A DNA stretch of 64,000 bases from Kribbella catacumbae DSM 19601 (GTDB taxonomy: Bacteria > Actinomycetota > Actinomycetes > Propionibacteriales > Kribbellaceae). Every line of letters starts with the position of its first letter. Position 1 is the stretch's first letter. The notes beneath the pieces were generated by a model that did no database searches, had not been told where the DNA came from, and saw only the letters and a program-made list of their open reading frames with translations. Positions 36,744-44,990 of this stretch are shown here, piece by piece. The stretch spans positions 62,001 through 126,000 of the forward strand of contig NZ_AQUZ01000024.1 of NCBI RefSeq assembly GCF_000372465.1, written 5' to 3'. The position numbers were made by a program, and so were the translations under genes.

Positions 36744-37664
36744 CTAGGCCTCGGGCACCCTCGTCGGGGTGTCCGAGGTCAGTACTGCGACCAGCGTGTC
36801 CGTGAGTTCGGCGGCATAGCGGCCGTCGGGGTCGAGGTCCGGGTCGAAGATGCCGATGTTGAAGCCGACGCACCCGGGTGAGGCGAGAAGCGGCTTCAGG
36901 AGTTCGCGAAGGTGCTCGTGCTGCAGGCCGCCCGGGTCCGGGCTGTCCACGGCCGGCATCACCTCGGCATCGAGGATGTCCACGTCGAGGTGCACCCAGA
37001 ACCCATCCAGTTCGTCCCGCTCCAGATGCTTCAGTACTCCGGCCGCCGCGGCCTCAGGACCGTCGATGACAGCGAGCGCCGACCAGTCGGGGATGCCGGC
37101 CTCGCGAAGGGTGTCGAGGTAGGCCTCGTCCTCGCGATAACCGAGCATCACGGCATCGGTATCGCGAACGTAGGGCTTGAGGCCTCCCAGATCGGTGAGG
37201 TCGTCCTGCCCGCGACCAGTCACCAGCGCCAACGCCTCACCACCGGCAGCACCGACGTACTCGTCGTTGTCGACAGTGCGCATGTCCGAGTGCCCGTCGA
37301 GATACACCACCCCGTACCGCCCACGCCGCCTCAGCGCGAGCGCCGGCCCGAGCAGATTGCTGCACTCCCCACCCAGCAACACCACGAACTGGCCGTCATC
37401 AAGCAACTTGCCAACCCGATCGGCCAACTGAACGGTGTACGCCGCCATCGCCTCGGCGTTGAACACCCCATCCCCAGGCTCCCAATCCCCCCGGTCATAC
37501 CGAGGCGGCGTCACGCACCCCGCATCACCGGCCCCGATGCGCCCCACAAACCCTTGATCCCTTAGGGCCCCAGCCAACTTGTAACACCCCGGCACGGTCC
37601 CCGGCGCCGGCGGCCGCAACCCCAAATTGGACGGCCCATCCACCACAACCCTGCTCTTCCCCAC
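36744..37664 (-). CDS. Arginase/agmatinase-family ureohydrolase-like protein
   Basis: The protein is about 306 aa. It keeps the metal motifs VYLDGHSDM and VHLDVDILDAEVMPAVDS of the ureohydrolase superfamily. The first metal-binding position, usually GGDHS or GGEHS, is GGECSN, so one ligand may be Cys. It may be an arginase-like hydrolase or a paralogue with altered substrate. GTG at 37664 follows AGGGG; the open frame continues to a TTG at 37691. It is convergent with the secreted-protein gene with only a few bases between. Confidence 0.8.
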   Translation of the reverse strand: MGKSRVVVDGPSNLGLRPPAPGTVPGCYKLAGALRDQGFVGRIGAGDAGCVTPPRYDRGDWEPGDGVFNAEAMAAYTVQLADRVGKLLDDGQFVVLLGGECSNLLGPALALRRRGRYGVVYLDGHSDMRTVDNDEYVGAAGGEALALVTGRGQDDLTDLGGLKPYVRDTDAVMLGYREDEAYLDTLREAGIPDWSALAVIDGPEAAAAGVLKHLERDELDGFWVHLDVDILDAEVMPAVDSPDPGGLQHEHLRELLKPLLASPGCVGFNIGIFDPDLDPDGRYAAELTDTLVAVLTSDTPTRVPEA

Positions 37665-38045
37665 AACCCAACCCCTAACCGTTAACCCCAAAAATCCCGG
37701 TTAGCCGATCCTAGCCCCACCCCGGCCCAGACGAACCGCGCGAGATGCACAAAGGCGTGGGGAGGGAGGGGCCCCGGACCGCCGCCACTCACAAACGTCG
37801 CCCGACCAGCCCTGGCCAGGCGTGCATGAGCGTGCTGTGGGCTTCGCAGAGCAGGTTTGTGAGTGGCGGCGGTCCGGGCCGCAATTCGCGCTACCCCCGG
37901 CGGAGGCGGTGTCGAGGTCCGCCTCGGCCGCGAGTCTCGCTGTCCGCAGGAAGCCGGGACGGGTGCGGGGGAACGGGGGCCGGTAGACTCGTCGGGTTGC
38001 CGGGTTCCTGGCTCTGCTCCATCGAAAGAAACGGACTGTTCTCTC
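37665..38045. other. 381-bp gap upstream of ffh
   Basis: No gene is supported here. The gap holds a large inverted repeat (37773-37878), described separately, and C/G-rich sequence. The ffh promoter probably lies in the last 100 bases, but I see no convincing -10/-35 pair. Confidence 0.5.
37773..37878. repeat. 24-bp perfect inverted repeat with 58-bp loop
   Basis: 37773-37796 is perfectly complementary to 37855-37878. The loop contains its own 10-bp palindrome, CCTGGCCAGG (37811-37820). The structure would form a very stable stem in RNA or single-stranded DNA. There is no T-tract, so it is not a classical terminator. Confidence 0.85.
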
Positions 38046-39605
38046 GTGTTCGACACGCTTTCTGATCGCCTGTCCGCTGCCTTCAAGAATCTGCGCGGTA
38101 AGGGCAAGCTGACCGACGCCGACATCGACGCGACCGCCCGGGAGATCCGGATCGCGTTGCTGGAGGCCGATGTCGCGTTGCCGGTGGTGAAGGACTTCAT
38201 CGCCGCGGTCAAGGAACGCGCGAGTGGTGCCGACGTGCGCGGCGGGCTGAACCCGGCGCAGCAGGTGATCAAGATCGTGAACGAGGAACTCGTCACGATC
38301 CTCGGTGGCGAGACGCGTGAGCTGCGGATGGCCAAGCGGCCGCCGACGGTGATCATGCTCGCGGGTCTGCAGGGTGCCGGTAAGACGACGTTGGCCGGCA
38401 AGCTCGCGAAGTGGCTGAAGGAGAGCAAGCACCAGACCCCGATGCTGGTCGCCGCCGACCTGCAGCGGCCGAACGCGGTCACCCAGCTCCAGGTGGTCGG
38501 CGAGCGAGCCGGGGTACCGGTCTTCGCGCCGGAGCCCGGCAACGGTGTCGGCGACCCCGTCGACGTCGCCCGGCAGGCGATGGACGAGGCGCGGACCAAG
38601 CAGTACAGCGTGGTCATCGTCGACACGGCCGGCCGGCTGGGCGTCGACGAGGAGCTGATGAAACAGGCCGCGGACATCCGCGACGCGGTCACCCCGGACG
38701 AGATCCTGTTCGTCGTCGACGCGATGATCGGCCAGGACGCGGTGAACACCGCGCAGGCCTTCCTGGACGGCGTCGGCTTCGACGGCGTGGTGCTGTCCAA
38801 GCTCGACGGTGACGCCCGTGGTGGTGCCGCGCTGTCGATCGCCAAGGTCACCGGCCGGCAGGTGATGTTCGCCTCGAACGGCGAGAAGCTCGAGGACTTC
38901 GACGTCTTCCACCCCGACCGGATGGCTTCGCGCATCCTCGGCATGGGCGACGTGATGAGCCTGATCGAGAAGGCGGAGCAGTCGTTCGACGCCGAGGATG
39001 CGGCCAAGACCGCCGCCAAGCTGCAAAAGAAGGGTGGCAAGGAGTTCACCCTGGACGACTTCCTCGCCCAGATGCAGTCGGTCCGCAAGATGGGCCCGCT
39101 GACCAAGATCTTCGGCATGCTGCCCGGCGCGGCCCAGTTCAAGGACCAGCTGGAGAACTTCGACGAGCGCGAGATCGACCGGATCGAGGCGGTCATCCAC
39201 TCGATGACGCCGGCCGAGCGCACCGATCCGAACATCATCAACGGCTCCCGCCGGCTCCGGATCGCGAACGGTTCGGGGACCGAGGTGGCCACCGTCAGCG
39301 GGCTCGTGGAGCGCTTCTTCGAGGCGCGCAAGATGATGTCCGCGATGGCTTCGGGCAAGGGGATGCCGGGGATGCCCGGGATGCCTGGAATGCCGGGCAT
39401 GGGTGGCGGGAAGAAGGCCAAGCAGCAGGCGAAGAAGAGCAAGCCCAAGCGCGGCTCGGGCAACCCGGCCAAGCGGGCGAACCAGGGCACGAGCGAGCCG
39501 GCCGCACCTTCGCCGGGTCAACTTCCGGCCGCCTTCGGTGGTGGGGGCGCCGGTGGGGACTTCGAGCTGCCGGAGGACCTGAAGAAGATGCTCGGCGACA
39601 AGTGA
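38046..39605 (+). CDS. ffh: Signal recognition particle protein Ffh (SRP54)
   Basis: The product is 519 aa: the N domain, then a GTPase with GLQGAGKTTLAGKLAKWL, VVIVDTAGR and SKLDGDARGGAA, then a methionine-rich M domain (KMGPLTKIFGMLPG). The C-terminus adds a GMPGMPGMPGMPGM run and a basic tail (KKAKQQAKKSKPK), which may aid RNA or membrane contact. It binds signal peptides and SRP RNA. The GTG at 38046 gives the family start VFDTLSDRLSAAFKNL; the longer frame from 37863 runs through the inverted-repeat region. Confidence 0.96.
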   Translation: MFDTLSDRLSAAFKNLRGKGKLTDADIDATAREIRIALLEADVALPVVKDFIAAVKERASGADVRGGLNPAQQVIKIVNEELVTILGGETRELRMAKRPPTVIMLAGLQGAGKTTLAGKLAKWLKESKHQTPMLVAADLQRPNAVTQLQVVGERAGVPVFAPEPGNGVGDPVDVARQAMDEARTKQYSVVIVDTAGRLGVDEELMKQAADIRDAVTPDEILFVVDAMIGQDAVNTAQAFLDGVGFDGVVLSKLDGDARGGAALSIAKVTGRQVMFASNGEKLEDFDVFHPDRMASRILGMGDVMSLIEKAEQSFDAEDAAKTAAKLQKKGGKEFTLDDFLAQMQSVRKMGPLTKIFGMLPGAAQFKDQLENFDEREIDRIEAVIHSMTPAERTDPNIINGSRRLRIANGSGTEVATVSGLVERFFEARKMMSAMASGKGMPGMPGMPGMPGMGGGKKAKQQAKKSKPKRGSGNPAKRANQGTSEPAAPSPGQLPAAFGGGGAGGDFELPEDLKKMLGDK

Positions 39606-39803
39606 CTCAGCGGCCGCAAAGCGCTGGATCAACGCTCTGTAGTCGGTAGCACTCAATAACACGGAGCTGGTGCAGGGCGCAAGTCCTCCATCGGGCAAGA
39701 ACAACGGCCCGCTGGGAGACGTTGCCCGAACCTGGCCGGCGGTTAAGATCGTCACAACGCCCGAAGCATGCAGGTACCGCGAAACGTTGTGGGGACGGTT
39801 CGG
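39606..39803. other. Leader region between ffh and a transglycosylase gene, with hairpin
   Basis: No gene. CGGGCAA at 39692-39698 can pair with TTGCCCG at 39722-39728, with an inner CGGGC/GCCCG alternative. The sequence does not match the ydaO (cyclic di-AMP) consensus often found before actinobacterial cell-wall hydrolases. It may be an untranslated leader. Confidence 0.35.
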
Positions 39804-41156
39804 ATGAGGCAGCAGTTCAGGAACCTGGACACGTGGCGAGGCAAGCTGACCGCCGTCTGGGTCTGCGTTGCGCCGCCGACGGCCATGGTTGTCGTGTTCG
39901 TGGCCGGTGGGGTCACCTCGAACACATTCATCGTCGATGCCCATGCCCTGAGCCAGCCGCGCCAGGACTCGGTCTTCGACGACCTGGCCGACGACCTCCC
40001 GTCCGGCCCCGGCGTCGACGGTAGCGTCGCCACCGAGCAGAAGTCCCAGATCGCGGTACCGGTCACCGGAGCTCTCGACAGCACCCAGCAGCCCGGGACC
40101 GGGATCATCGGCGACGCCTCGGGCATCGCGGGCACCGTACTGGCGGCGTACCAGAAGGCAGCGAACGACCTGGCCCTGGCGCAGCCCAACTGTGGGATCA
40201 CCTGGCCGCTGCTGGCCGGGATCGGCAAGGTCGAGTCCGCTCACGCGAGCGGCGGCCGGGTCGACCAGGCCGGCCTGACCCGCGGCAAGATCCTCGGTCC
40301 GGTGCTCGACGGCGGTCCGGGGATGGCGGCGATCTCCGACACCGACCAGGGTGTGTACGACGGCGACACCAAGTGGGATCGGGCGGTCGGCCCGATGCAG
40401 TTCATCCCGGGTACCTGGAAGTCCTTCGGCGCCGACGGCAACGGTGACGGCGTCAAGGACCCGCACAACATCTTCGACGCGGCCCGTGCGGCCGGCGACT
40501 ACCTCTGCTCCGGCGGCGCGAACCTCAAGGACCCGCAGGGCCTCGTCCAGGCCGTACTGCGGTACAACCACTCGATGGACTACGTGTCCACCGTGCTGCG
40601 CTGGATGCAGACGTACAGCAAGACGACCGTGACCATTCCGGACTCGACCGACCCGATCAGCCCGCCGTCCGACGACACCGGGAACGTCCAGGACGACCCG
40701 ACGACGCCGCCTGCGACGACGCCGACCACGCCTGTGCCGACGACGCCTGTGCCGACCACGCCTGTGCCGACCACGCCTGTGCCCACCACGCCGACGCCGC
40801 CGAAGACGCCGCTGACCACGCCGCCGACGAGTCCGCCGACGAGCCGGCCGACGACGGTGCCGACGAAGCCGACACCGACACCTACACCGACGCCGACCCC
40901 CACGCCGACTCCGACGCCGACCCCTACACCGACGCCGACCCCCACACCGACGCCAACCCCGACGCCGACCTCGACGCCGACCCCGACGCCCACCCCGACC
41001 CCGACGCCGTGCCTCCCGAACGAGACGCCGCCGCCGACCGACCCGCCGGTGCCGAACCCGACCTGCACGGTGCCGCCCACGCCGACCCCCGCCCCGGAGA
41101 ACACGACGCCGACCCCGGCGAGCACTCCGGTGGCCTCGGAATCCACCCCGGCCTGA
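39804..41156 (+). CDS. Secreted lytic murein transglycosylase with Pro/Thr-rich tail (first paralogue)
   Basis: The protein is about 450 aa. An N-terminal membrane segment (about 18-40) is followed by a transglycosylase domain (about 95-280) with the catalytic-site context [16 protein letters not shown], then [20 protein letters not shown] and [14 protein letters not shown]. The C-terminal 150 residues are PTTPV repeats then a (PT)n stretch, a flexible wall-spanning linker. It should cleave peptidoglycan glycan strands. ATG at 39804 follows GGGGAC; an upstream start at 39768 is less likely. A paralogue follows at 41353. Confidence 0.88.
   Translation: MRQQFRNLDTWRGKLTAVWVCVAPPTAMVVVFVAGGVTSNTFIVDAHALSQPRQDSVFDDLADDLPSGPGVDGSVATEQKSQIAVPVTGALDSTQQPGTGIIGDASGIAGTVLAAYQKAANDLALAQPNCGITWPLLAGIGKVESAHASGGRVDQAGLTRGKILGPVLDGGPGMAAISDTDQGVYDGDTKWDRAVGPMQFIPGTWKSFGADGNGDGVKDPHNIFDAARAAGDYLCSGGANLKDPQGLVQAVLRYNHSMDYVSTVLRWMQTYSKTTVTIPDSTDPISPPSDDTGNVQDDPTTPPATTPTTPVPTTPVPTTPVPTTPVPTTPTPPKTPLTTPPTSPPTSRPTTVPTKPTPTPTPTPTPTPTPTPTPTPTPTPTPTPTPTPTSTPTPTPTPTPTPCLPNETPPPTDPPVPNPTCTVPPTPTPAPENTTPTPASTPVASESTPA
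40726..41010. repeat. In-gene tandem repeats encoding the Pro/Thr linker
   Basis: Four near-identical 15-bp units encoding PTTPV span about 40730-40787, followed by a long run of CCGACG/CCCACG hexamers (about 40860-41010) encoding alternating Pro and Thr. The opposite strand reads as an artefactual Gly-Val polymer. Copy number is likely to vary between strains. Confidence 0.85.
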
Positions 41157-41165
41157 GGCCTGACA

Positions 41166-41181
41166 GGCCCGAAATCGGGCC
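41166..41181 (+). terminator. Hairpin after the first transglycosylase gene
   Basis: GGCCCGA-AA-TCGGGCC forms a perfect 7-bp stem just after the stop codon. The following sequence is not a strong U-tract but becomes AT-rich (AAGATTTTCC). Confidence 0.6.
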
Positions 41182-41296
41182 CTGAACGTTAAGATTTTCC
41201 ATCTCCGGCCGGTTCGGCGGAGTAGCGCGGAAGCGCTCGCTGAGCGTAGTACGGGACCGTTCGGCGCAGTTTCGGGACCGTTGGGCTATCGGCTCA

Positions 41297-41326
41297 GGTA
41301 ACTTTCCGTCGCTCATCGGTAACTTT
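41297..41326. promoter_or_regulatory. Pair of GGTAACTTT direct repeats upstream of the second transglycosylase
   Basis: GGTAACTTT occurs at 41297-41305 and 41318-41326, 21 bp apart (two helical turns), each preceded by GCTCA. Two GGGACCGTT copies lie further upstream. Helically phased repeats near a promoter suggest a regulator site. Confidence 0.4.
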
Positions 41327-41352
41327 ATGGCGCATCGGTCGTTGGGGGAACT

Positions 41353-42564
41353 ATGCGCCTAACCCGTAGTGGAAACCGTCGGGTCAAAATAATCATCGCT
41401 TCGCTGTGCACGGCCCCCCTCCTGGTGGGAGCCATCGTCACAGTCGCCTCGGGTGGAGCCGGTGCCTCCGGCCAGCTCGCGGCGGACAGTCCGGTCGCCC
41501 CTTCGCCTGGAGCCGGACTGAACAGCGGTGAATTCGACGAACTGACCATGATCGTCCCGCAGCGTCCTGGAGTGGACGGCCGGATCGGATCTGACAAACC
41601 CGCCCGGGCCGACGTGCCCGTGCAGGGTGCGACCGACGGCCGGTCCGTAGTCCGGCCGGGACGACCCGGTGCCGTCAACGGCATCCCTCGTGGGGTCTTC
41701 CCCGCCTATCGCCGTGCCACCGCGAATCTCGCCGTGGTCCGCCCCAACTGTGGGCTCACCTGGCCGCTGCTGGCCGGGATCGGCAAGGTCGAGTCCGATC
41801 ACGCCGCCGGTGGCAAGGTCGACGTGGCCGGCACCACCCGGGGCAAGCTCCTCGGCCCGGTGCTGAACGGCCGGAGCGGCACCAGCCGGATCAAGGACTC
41901 CGACAAGGGCCGGTACGACGCCGACCTGGTCTGGGACCGCGCGGTCGGCCCGATGCAGATCATCCCGGGCGTCTGGAACGAGTTCGGCGCCGACGGCAAC
42001 GGTGACGGCTACCGCAACCCGAACAACGTGTACGACGCGGTCACCACGGTCGCTGTCTACCTGTGTTCCGAGGGTGACGACCTGAAGCGCCCGCGCGACC
42101 TGGTCGCCTCCCTGCTGCGGTACCAGCACTCCAAGGACTTCGTCGCGACCGTACTGCGCTGGATGCGCGTCTACAGCAAGAGCGCCGTCCTGGTGCCGAA
42201 CGCGACCGGCAAGCTGGCCACGCCGAAGTCGACCGGCAACGTCGAGACCAAGGTCGACCCGCGCGACGTACCGGACGTGCCGGACGACCCGGCCACGGTG
42301 GCGCCGACCGCGAAGCCGACCGTCCCGGGCACGACCACCAAGCCGTCGATCCCGGACCCGATCGACGTGCCGACCACCCGGCCGACACGTCCGACCCACA
42401 CGCCGACCGGCAAGCCGACCCAGACGCCGACACCCACGCCGACGCCGACCCCCACGCCGACGCCGACCGTGACCCCGACCCCGAGCGAGACCCCGTCCGG
42501 CTCGCCCTGCGCCGCCGAGACAAACCCCACTCCCTGCACCCAGGGCAGCGGCTCGCACGGCTGA
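41353..42564 (+). CDS. Secreted lytic murein transglycosylase with Pro/Thr-rich tail (second paralogue)
   Basis: The protein is 403 aa with a signal/anchor segment (residues 11-32), a catalytic domain closely related to that of the upstream gene ([56 protein letters not shown]), and a C-terminal tail that becomes a (PT)n run, shorter than in the first. The pair looks like a tandem duplication that kept the catalytic domain and diverged in the linker. It has its own terminator-separated promoter region. Confidence 0.88.
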   Translation: MRLTRSGNRRVKIIIASLCTAPLLVGAIVTVASGGAGASGQLAADSPVAPSPGAGLNSGEFDELTMIVPQRPGVDGRIGSDKPARADVPVQGATDGRSVVRPGRPGAVNGIPRGVFPAYRRATANLAVVRPNCGLTWPLLAGIGKVESDHAAGGKVDVAGTTRGKLLGPVLNGRSGTSRIKDSDKGRYDADLVWDRAVGPMQIIPGVWNEFGADGNGDGYRNPNNVYDAVTTVAVYLCSEGDDLKRPRDLVASLLRYQHSKDFVATVLRWMRVYSKSAVLVPNATGKLATPKSTGNVETKVDPRDVPDVPDDPATVAPTAKPTVPGTTTKPSIPDPIDVPTTRPTRPTHTPTGKPTQTPTPTPTPTPTPTPTVTPTPSETPSGSPCAAETNPTPCTQGSGSHG

Positions 42565-42589
42565 TGCAGTTCCGGTTACGGTCGGCGGT

Positions 42590-43681
42590 ATGACCGAAAC
42601 CGGTGTACTACGGCTCGCCGGCACGGTTCTGCCGGCCGGTGAGCAGCAGGAGCTCTACCTCAGTGGCGGGCTGGTCGTCGACCGGCCCGCCAGAGCTGAC
42701 GTCACCACCGTCAGCACGGGCGGCTGGATCGTGCCCGGCCTGGTGGACGCGCACTGCCACATCGGCCTGGATCAGCACGGCGCTGTCGACCGGGATGTCC
42801 AGGAGCAGCAGGCGATCGCTGACCGCGACGCCGGAGCGCTGCTGGTCCGCGACGCCGGCTCTGCCGCCGACACTCGCTGGATCGACCAGCGGGACGACCT
42901 GCCGAAGATCATCCGGGCGGGCAGGCACATCGCGCGCTCCAAGCGCTACATCCGCAACTACGGCTGGGAGATCGAGCCGGACGAACTGGTCGCGTACGTC
43001 GAACAGGAGGCCCGCCGCGGCGACGGCTGGGTCAAGCTGGTGGGGGACTGGATCGATCGCGACGCCGGCGACCTGACGCCCTGCTGGCCACTAGAGGCAC
43101 TGACCGCCGCCATCACTAGGGCCCACGAACTCGGCGCCCGGGTCACCGCGCACGTCTTCGGCGAACATGCCCTGCCCGACCTACTGGCCGCCGGCATCGA
43201 CTGCATCGAGCACGGCACCGGCCTGCTGCCGGACATGCTCGACCAGATGGCCGCACACGGCGTCGCAGTCGTCCCGACCATCATCCAGCTCGAGAACTTC
43301 CCCCAGTACGCCGACCAGGCGGCCGCCAAGTTCCCCGTGTACGCCGACCACATGCGCGACCTCTACACCGGCCGGCTCGACACGCTGCGCTCCGCCTTCG
43401 AGGCCGGAGTACCGGTGTATGCGGGGACGGATGCGGGCGGTGTGCTCGGGCACGGCCTGGTCGCCGAGGAGATCCAGGCGCTCACCAGCATCGGCATGAC
43501 CGGCGAACAGGCCCTGGCCGCCGGCTCCTGGGCCGCCCGCGACTGGCTAGGCGCCCCCGCCGACCTCGCCCCGGGCAACCCAGCCGATCTGGTCGTCTAC
43601 GCAGAGGACCCACGGGCCAATCCGGCCGTCCTCACCCATCCCGAGTTCATCGTCCTCCGCGGCCGTGTCTACAAGCCCTGA
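42590..43681 (+). CDS. Amidohydrolase-family metal-dependent hydrolase
   Basis: The product is 363 aa with the amidohydrolase pattern: GLVDAHCHIGLDQ (metal-binding HxH), VTAHVFGEHA, CIEHGTGL and AGTDAGG (the metal aspartate), and a C-terminal GNPADLVVYAEDP beta domain. It is closest to imidazolonepropionase- or Xaa-Pro dipeptidase-like members. Substrate is not determinable. It starts 25 bp after the transglycosylase gene. Confidence 0.9.
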   Translation: MTETGVLRLAGTVLPAGEQQELYLSGGLVVDRPARADVTTVSTGGWIVPGLVDAHCHIGLDQHGAVDRDVQEQQAIADRDAGALLVRDAGSAADTRWIDQRDDLPKIIRAGRHIARSKRYIRNYGWEIEPDELVAYVEQEARRGDGWVKLVGDWIDRDAGDLTPCWPLEALTAAITRAHELGARVTAHVFGEHALPDLLAAGIDCIEHGTGLLPDMLDQMAAHGVAVVPTIIQLENFPQYADQAAAKFPVYADHMRDLYTGRLDTLRSAFEAGVPVYAGTDAGGVLGHGLVAEEIQALTSIGMTGEQALAAGSWAARDWLGAPADLAPGNPADLVVYAEDPRANPAVLTHPEFIVLRGRVYKP

Positions 43682-43693
43682 TCCGGCACTCCT

Positions 43694-43746
43694 GCACGGC
43701 GTGAAGGACTGTTGCCGCGCCGTGGCAATAATCCTTCACGCGGTGC
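43694..43746. terminator. Bidirectional hairpin between convergent genes
   Basis: The arms 43694-43716 and 43724-43746 are 23 bp and match at 20 positions, with a 7-bp loop. It sits between the convergent amidohydrolase and AbiEi-like genes and could terminate in both directions. No run of T is present on either side. Confidence 0.65.
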
Positions 43747-43752
43747 AAGGAC

Positions 43753-44706
43753 TTAGCGGACTGGGCAGAGTCGATTGCATCGCTTGCCGGCTAGGTCGGG
43801 AACCGCGCGGCGCAGTACCGCCAGCACCTGTACGGCTGCTTCACACGCGCGGGCGTCGACGTCGTTCCAGCCGTAGCGGAGTGTCGCTTCGGCGCGAAGG
43901 GTGGCGCGGTTGTCGCGGGCAAGGTCCCTCCATCGTCGGTCTGGCCGTAGATGGAATCGTCCGTCCAGTTCGACGATCAGGCCGAAACCCTCGTAGGCGA
44001 CATCTGTGAACTCGCCGTCGACGCCGCGTTGCCGCGTGCCGGCCGGAAGTCCGTCGCGGCGCTCGACGTTGCGCAAGTAGCGGAGTTCCAGCAGCGAGTG
44101 CGATCCTGCCGCAGAATCGTCCAGGACCGGGCGCAGCGCCCGCCGGTTGCGCAGTCCCACTCGTTCCGCGAGCGCGGCGGCGATCGCGGCCGCACTGATC
44201 CGGCCGCTTTGGCAAGCCTCGGCGATGATTGCTCCGGCGTCGTCGACCGATGCCGAGATGTCGACGATGTCCAGGACGGAATGGACACCCGCGCTGCGCG
44301 GTGGGATCACCTTGTCCAACCGGGCGTTCCAGTGTTTGGTACGGCGAATGACGAGGCCGGGTTGAGCCGCGACCACCCGGTACGACGGGATGGTCAGATA
44401 GACGGGTCGCCGTTCATCGATCCGGATGAGACCGAGTTGCTCGGCTGCCGTGTAGTGGCTCCAACTCGCCTCGGGGCCGGCGTAGAGCAGAGCCGCGAGA
44501 ATGCGCGCGTCGTACCCGATCGGACCGGTATGGGTCGCGTAGACGCCCGGATGGACGGTCTGCCAGTTGCGGCGGCGAAGTCGACGGCGGATCTCGGTCT
44601 GGGACCAGCCCGCGGCTAGTAACTGGGGACGCGAGACGATCCGGTCCTGGTCGTGGATCAGAACGTCGAGGCCCTCGGCATCGAGTTCGTCCTGCCACCA
44701 GGTCAT
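43753..44706 (-). CDS. AbiEi-type winged-helix protein with nuclease-like C-terminal domain
   Basis: The protein is 317 aa. The N-terminal 60 residues look like the AbiEi antitoxin winged helix (QDRIVSRPQLLAAGWSQTEI, RRLRRRNWQTVHPGVYATHT). The C-terminal part has the DUF559/Vsr-like pattern (GLIVELDGRFHLRPDRRWRD; LRYGWNDVDARACEAAVQVL), a very short patch/PD-(D/E)xK-like fold. No AbiEii nucleotidyltransferase toxin is adjacent. ATG at 44706 (MTWWQDELDAEG) is favoured over longer frames. Function unknown. Confidence 0.72.
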   Translation of the reverse strand: MTWWQDELDAEGLDVLIHDQDRIVSRPQLLAAGWSQTEIRRRLRRRNWQTVHPGVYATHTGPIGYDARILAALLYAGPEASWSHYTAAEQLGLIRIDERRPVYLTIPSYRVVAAQPGLVIRRTKHWNARLDKVIPPRSAGVHSVLDIVDISASVDDAGAIIAEACQSGRISAAAIAAALAERVGLRNRRALRPVLDDSAAGSHSLLELRYLRNVERRDGLPAGTRQRGVDGEFTDVAYEGFGLIVELDGRFHLRPDRRWRDLARDNRATLRAEATLRYGWNDVDARACEAAVQVLAVLRRAVPDLAGKRCNRLCPVR

Positions 44707-44990
44707 CTGACCAGCTTGATCGAAATCGGCGGCGCGCGTCGGCAGGCCTGTGGACAAAGTTGAACCTGGCCGCGGTGCGGGGCGACAAGCCTTGACCCTG
44801 CGAACTGGCAGGATTCGCGGCGAATCAACTGAGTAGTTGAACAAATTCGGGGTGTTACGGGAAATAATCACGTAACTACTGGTCGGGGCGGAAGTTTTTG
44901 CCCTACCGTGAGTCGCACCCGCCGACGCCCCTCGGTGGGACGGACGTCGCGGGAGGCGCGGCGGACGTCGCAAGGGAAGGAACAACCCCG
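44707..44990. other. Divergent promoter region between the AbiEi-like and amidase genes
   Basis: No gene. AT-richer sequence (44815-44885) contains CAACT-GAGT-AGTTG (44826-44839) and GTTAC...GTAAC (44854-44858 / 44872-44876) inverted repeats, plausible operators for the divergent promoters. Confidence 0.4.

Noticed and set aside
39606-39803. Possible cyclic di-AMP (ydaO) riboswitch before a cell-wall hydrolase
   Set aside because: The context is right, but the conserved sequence blocks of ydaO are not found.
40726-41010. CRISPR-like tandem repeats
   Set aside because: The units are 6-15 bp, contiguous and in coding phase; there are no spacers.
40580-41146. Long minus-strand open frame rich in Gly-Val
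   Set aside because: It is the mirror image of the Pro/Thr repeats of the transglycosylase gene, has no ribosome-binding site, and no protein-like composition.
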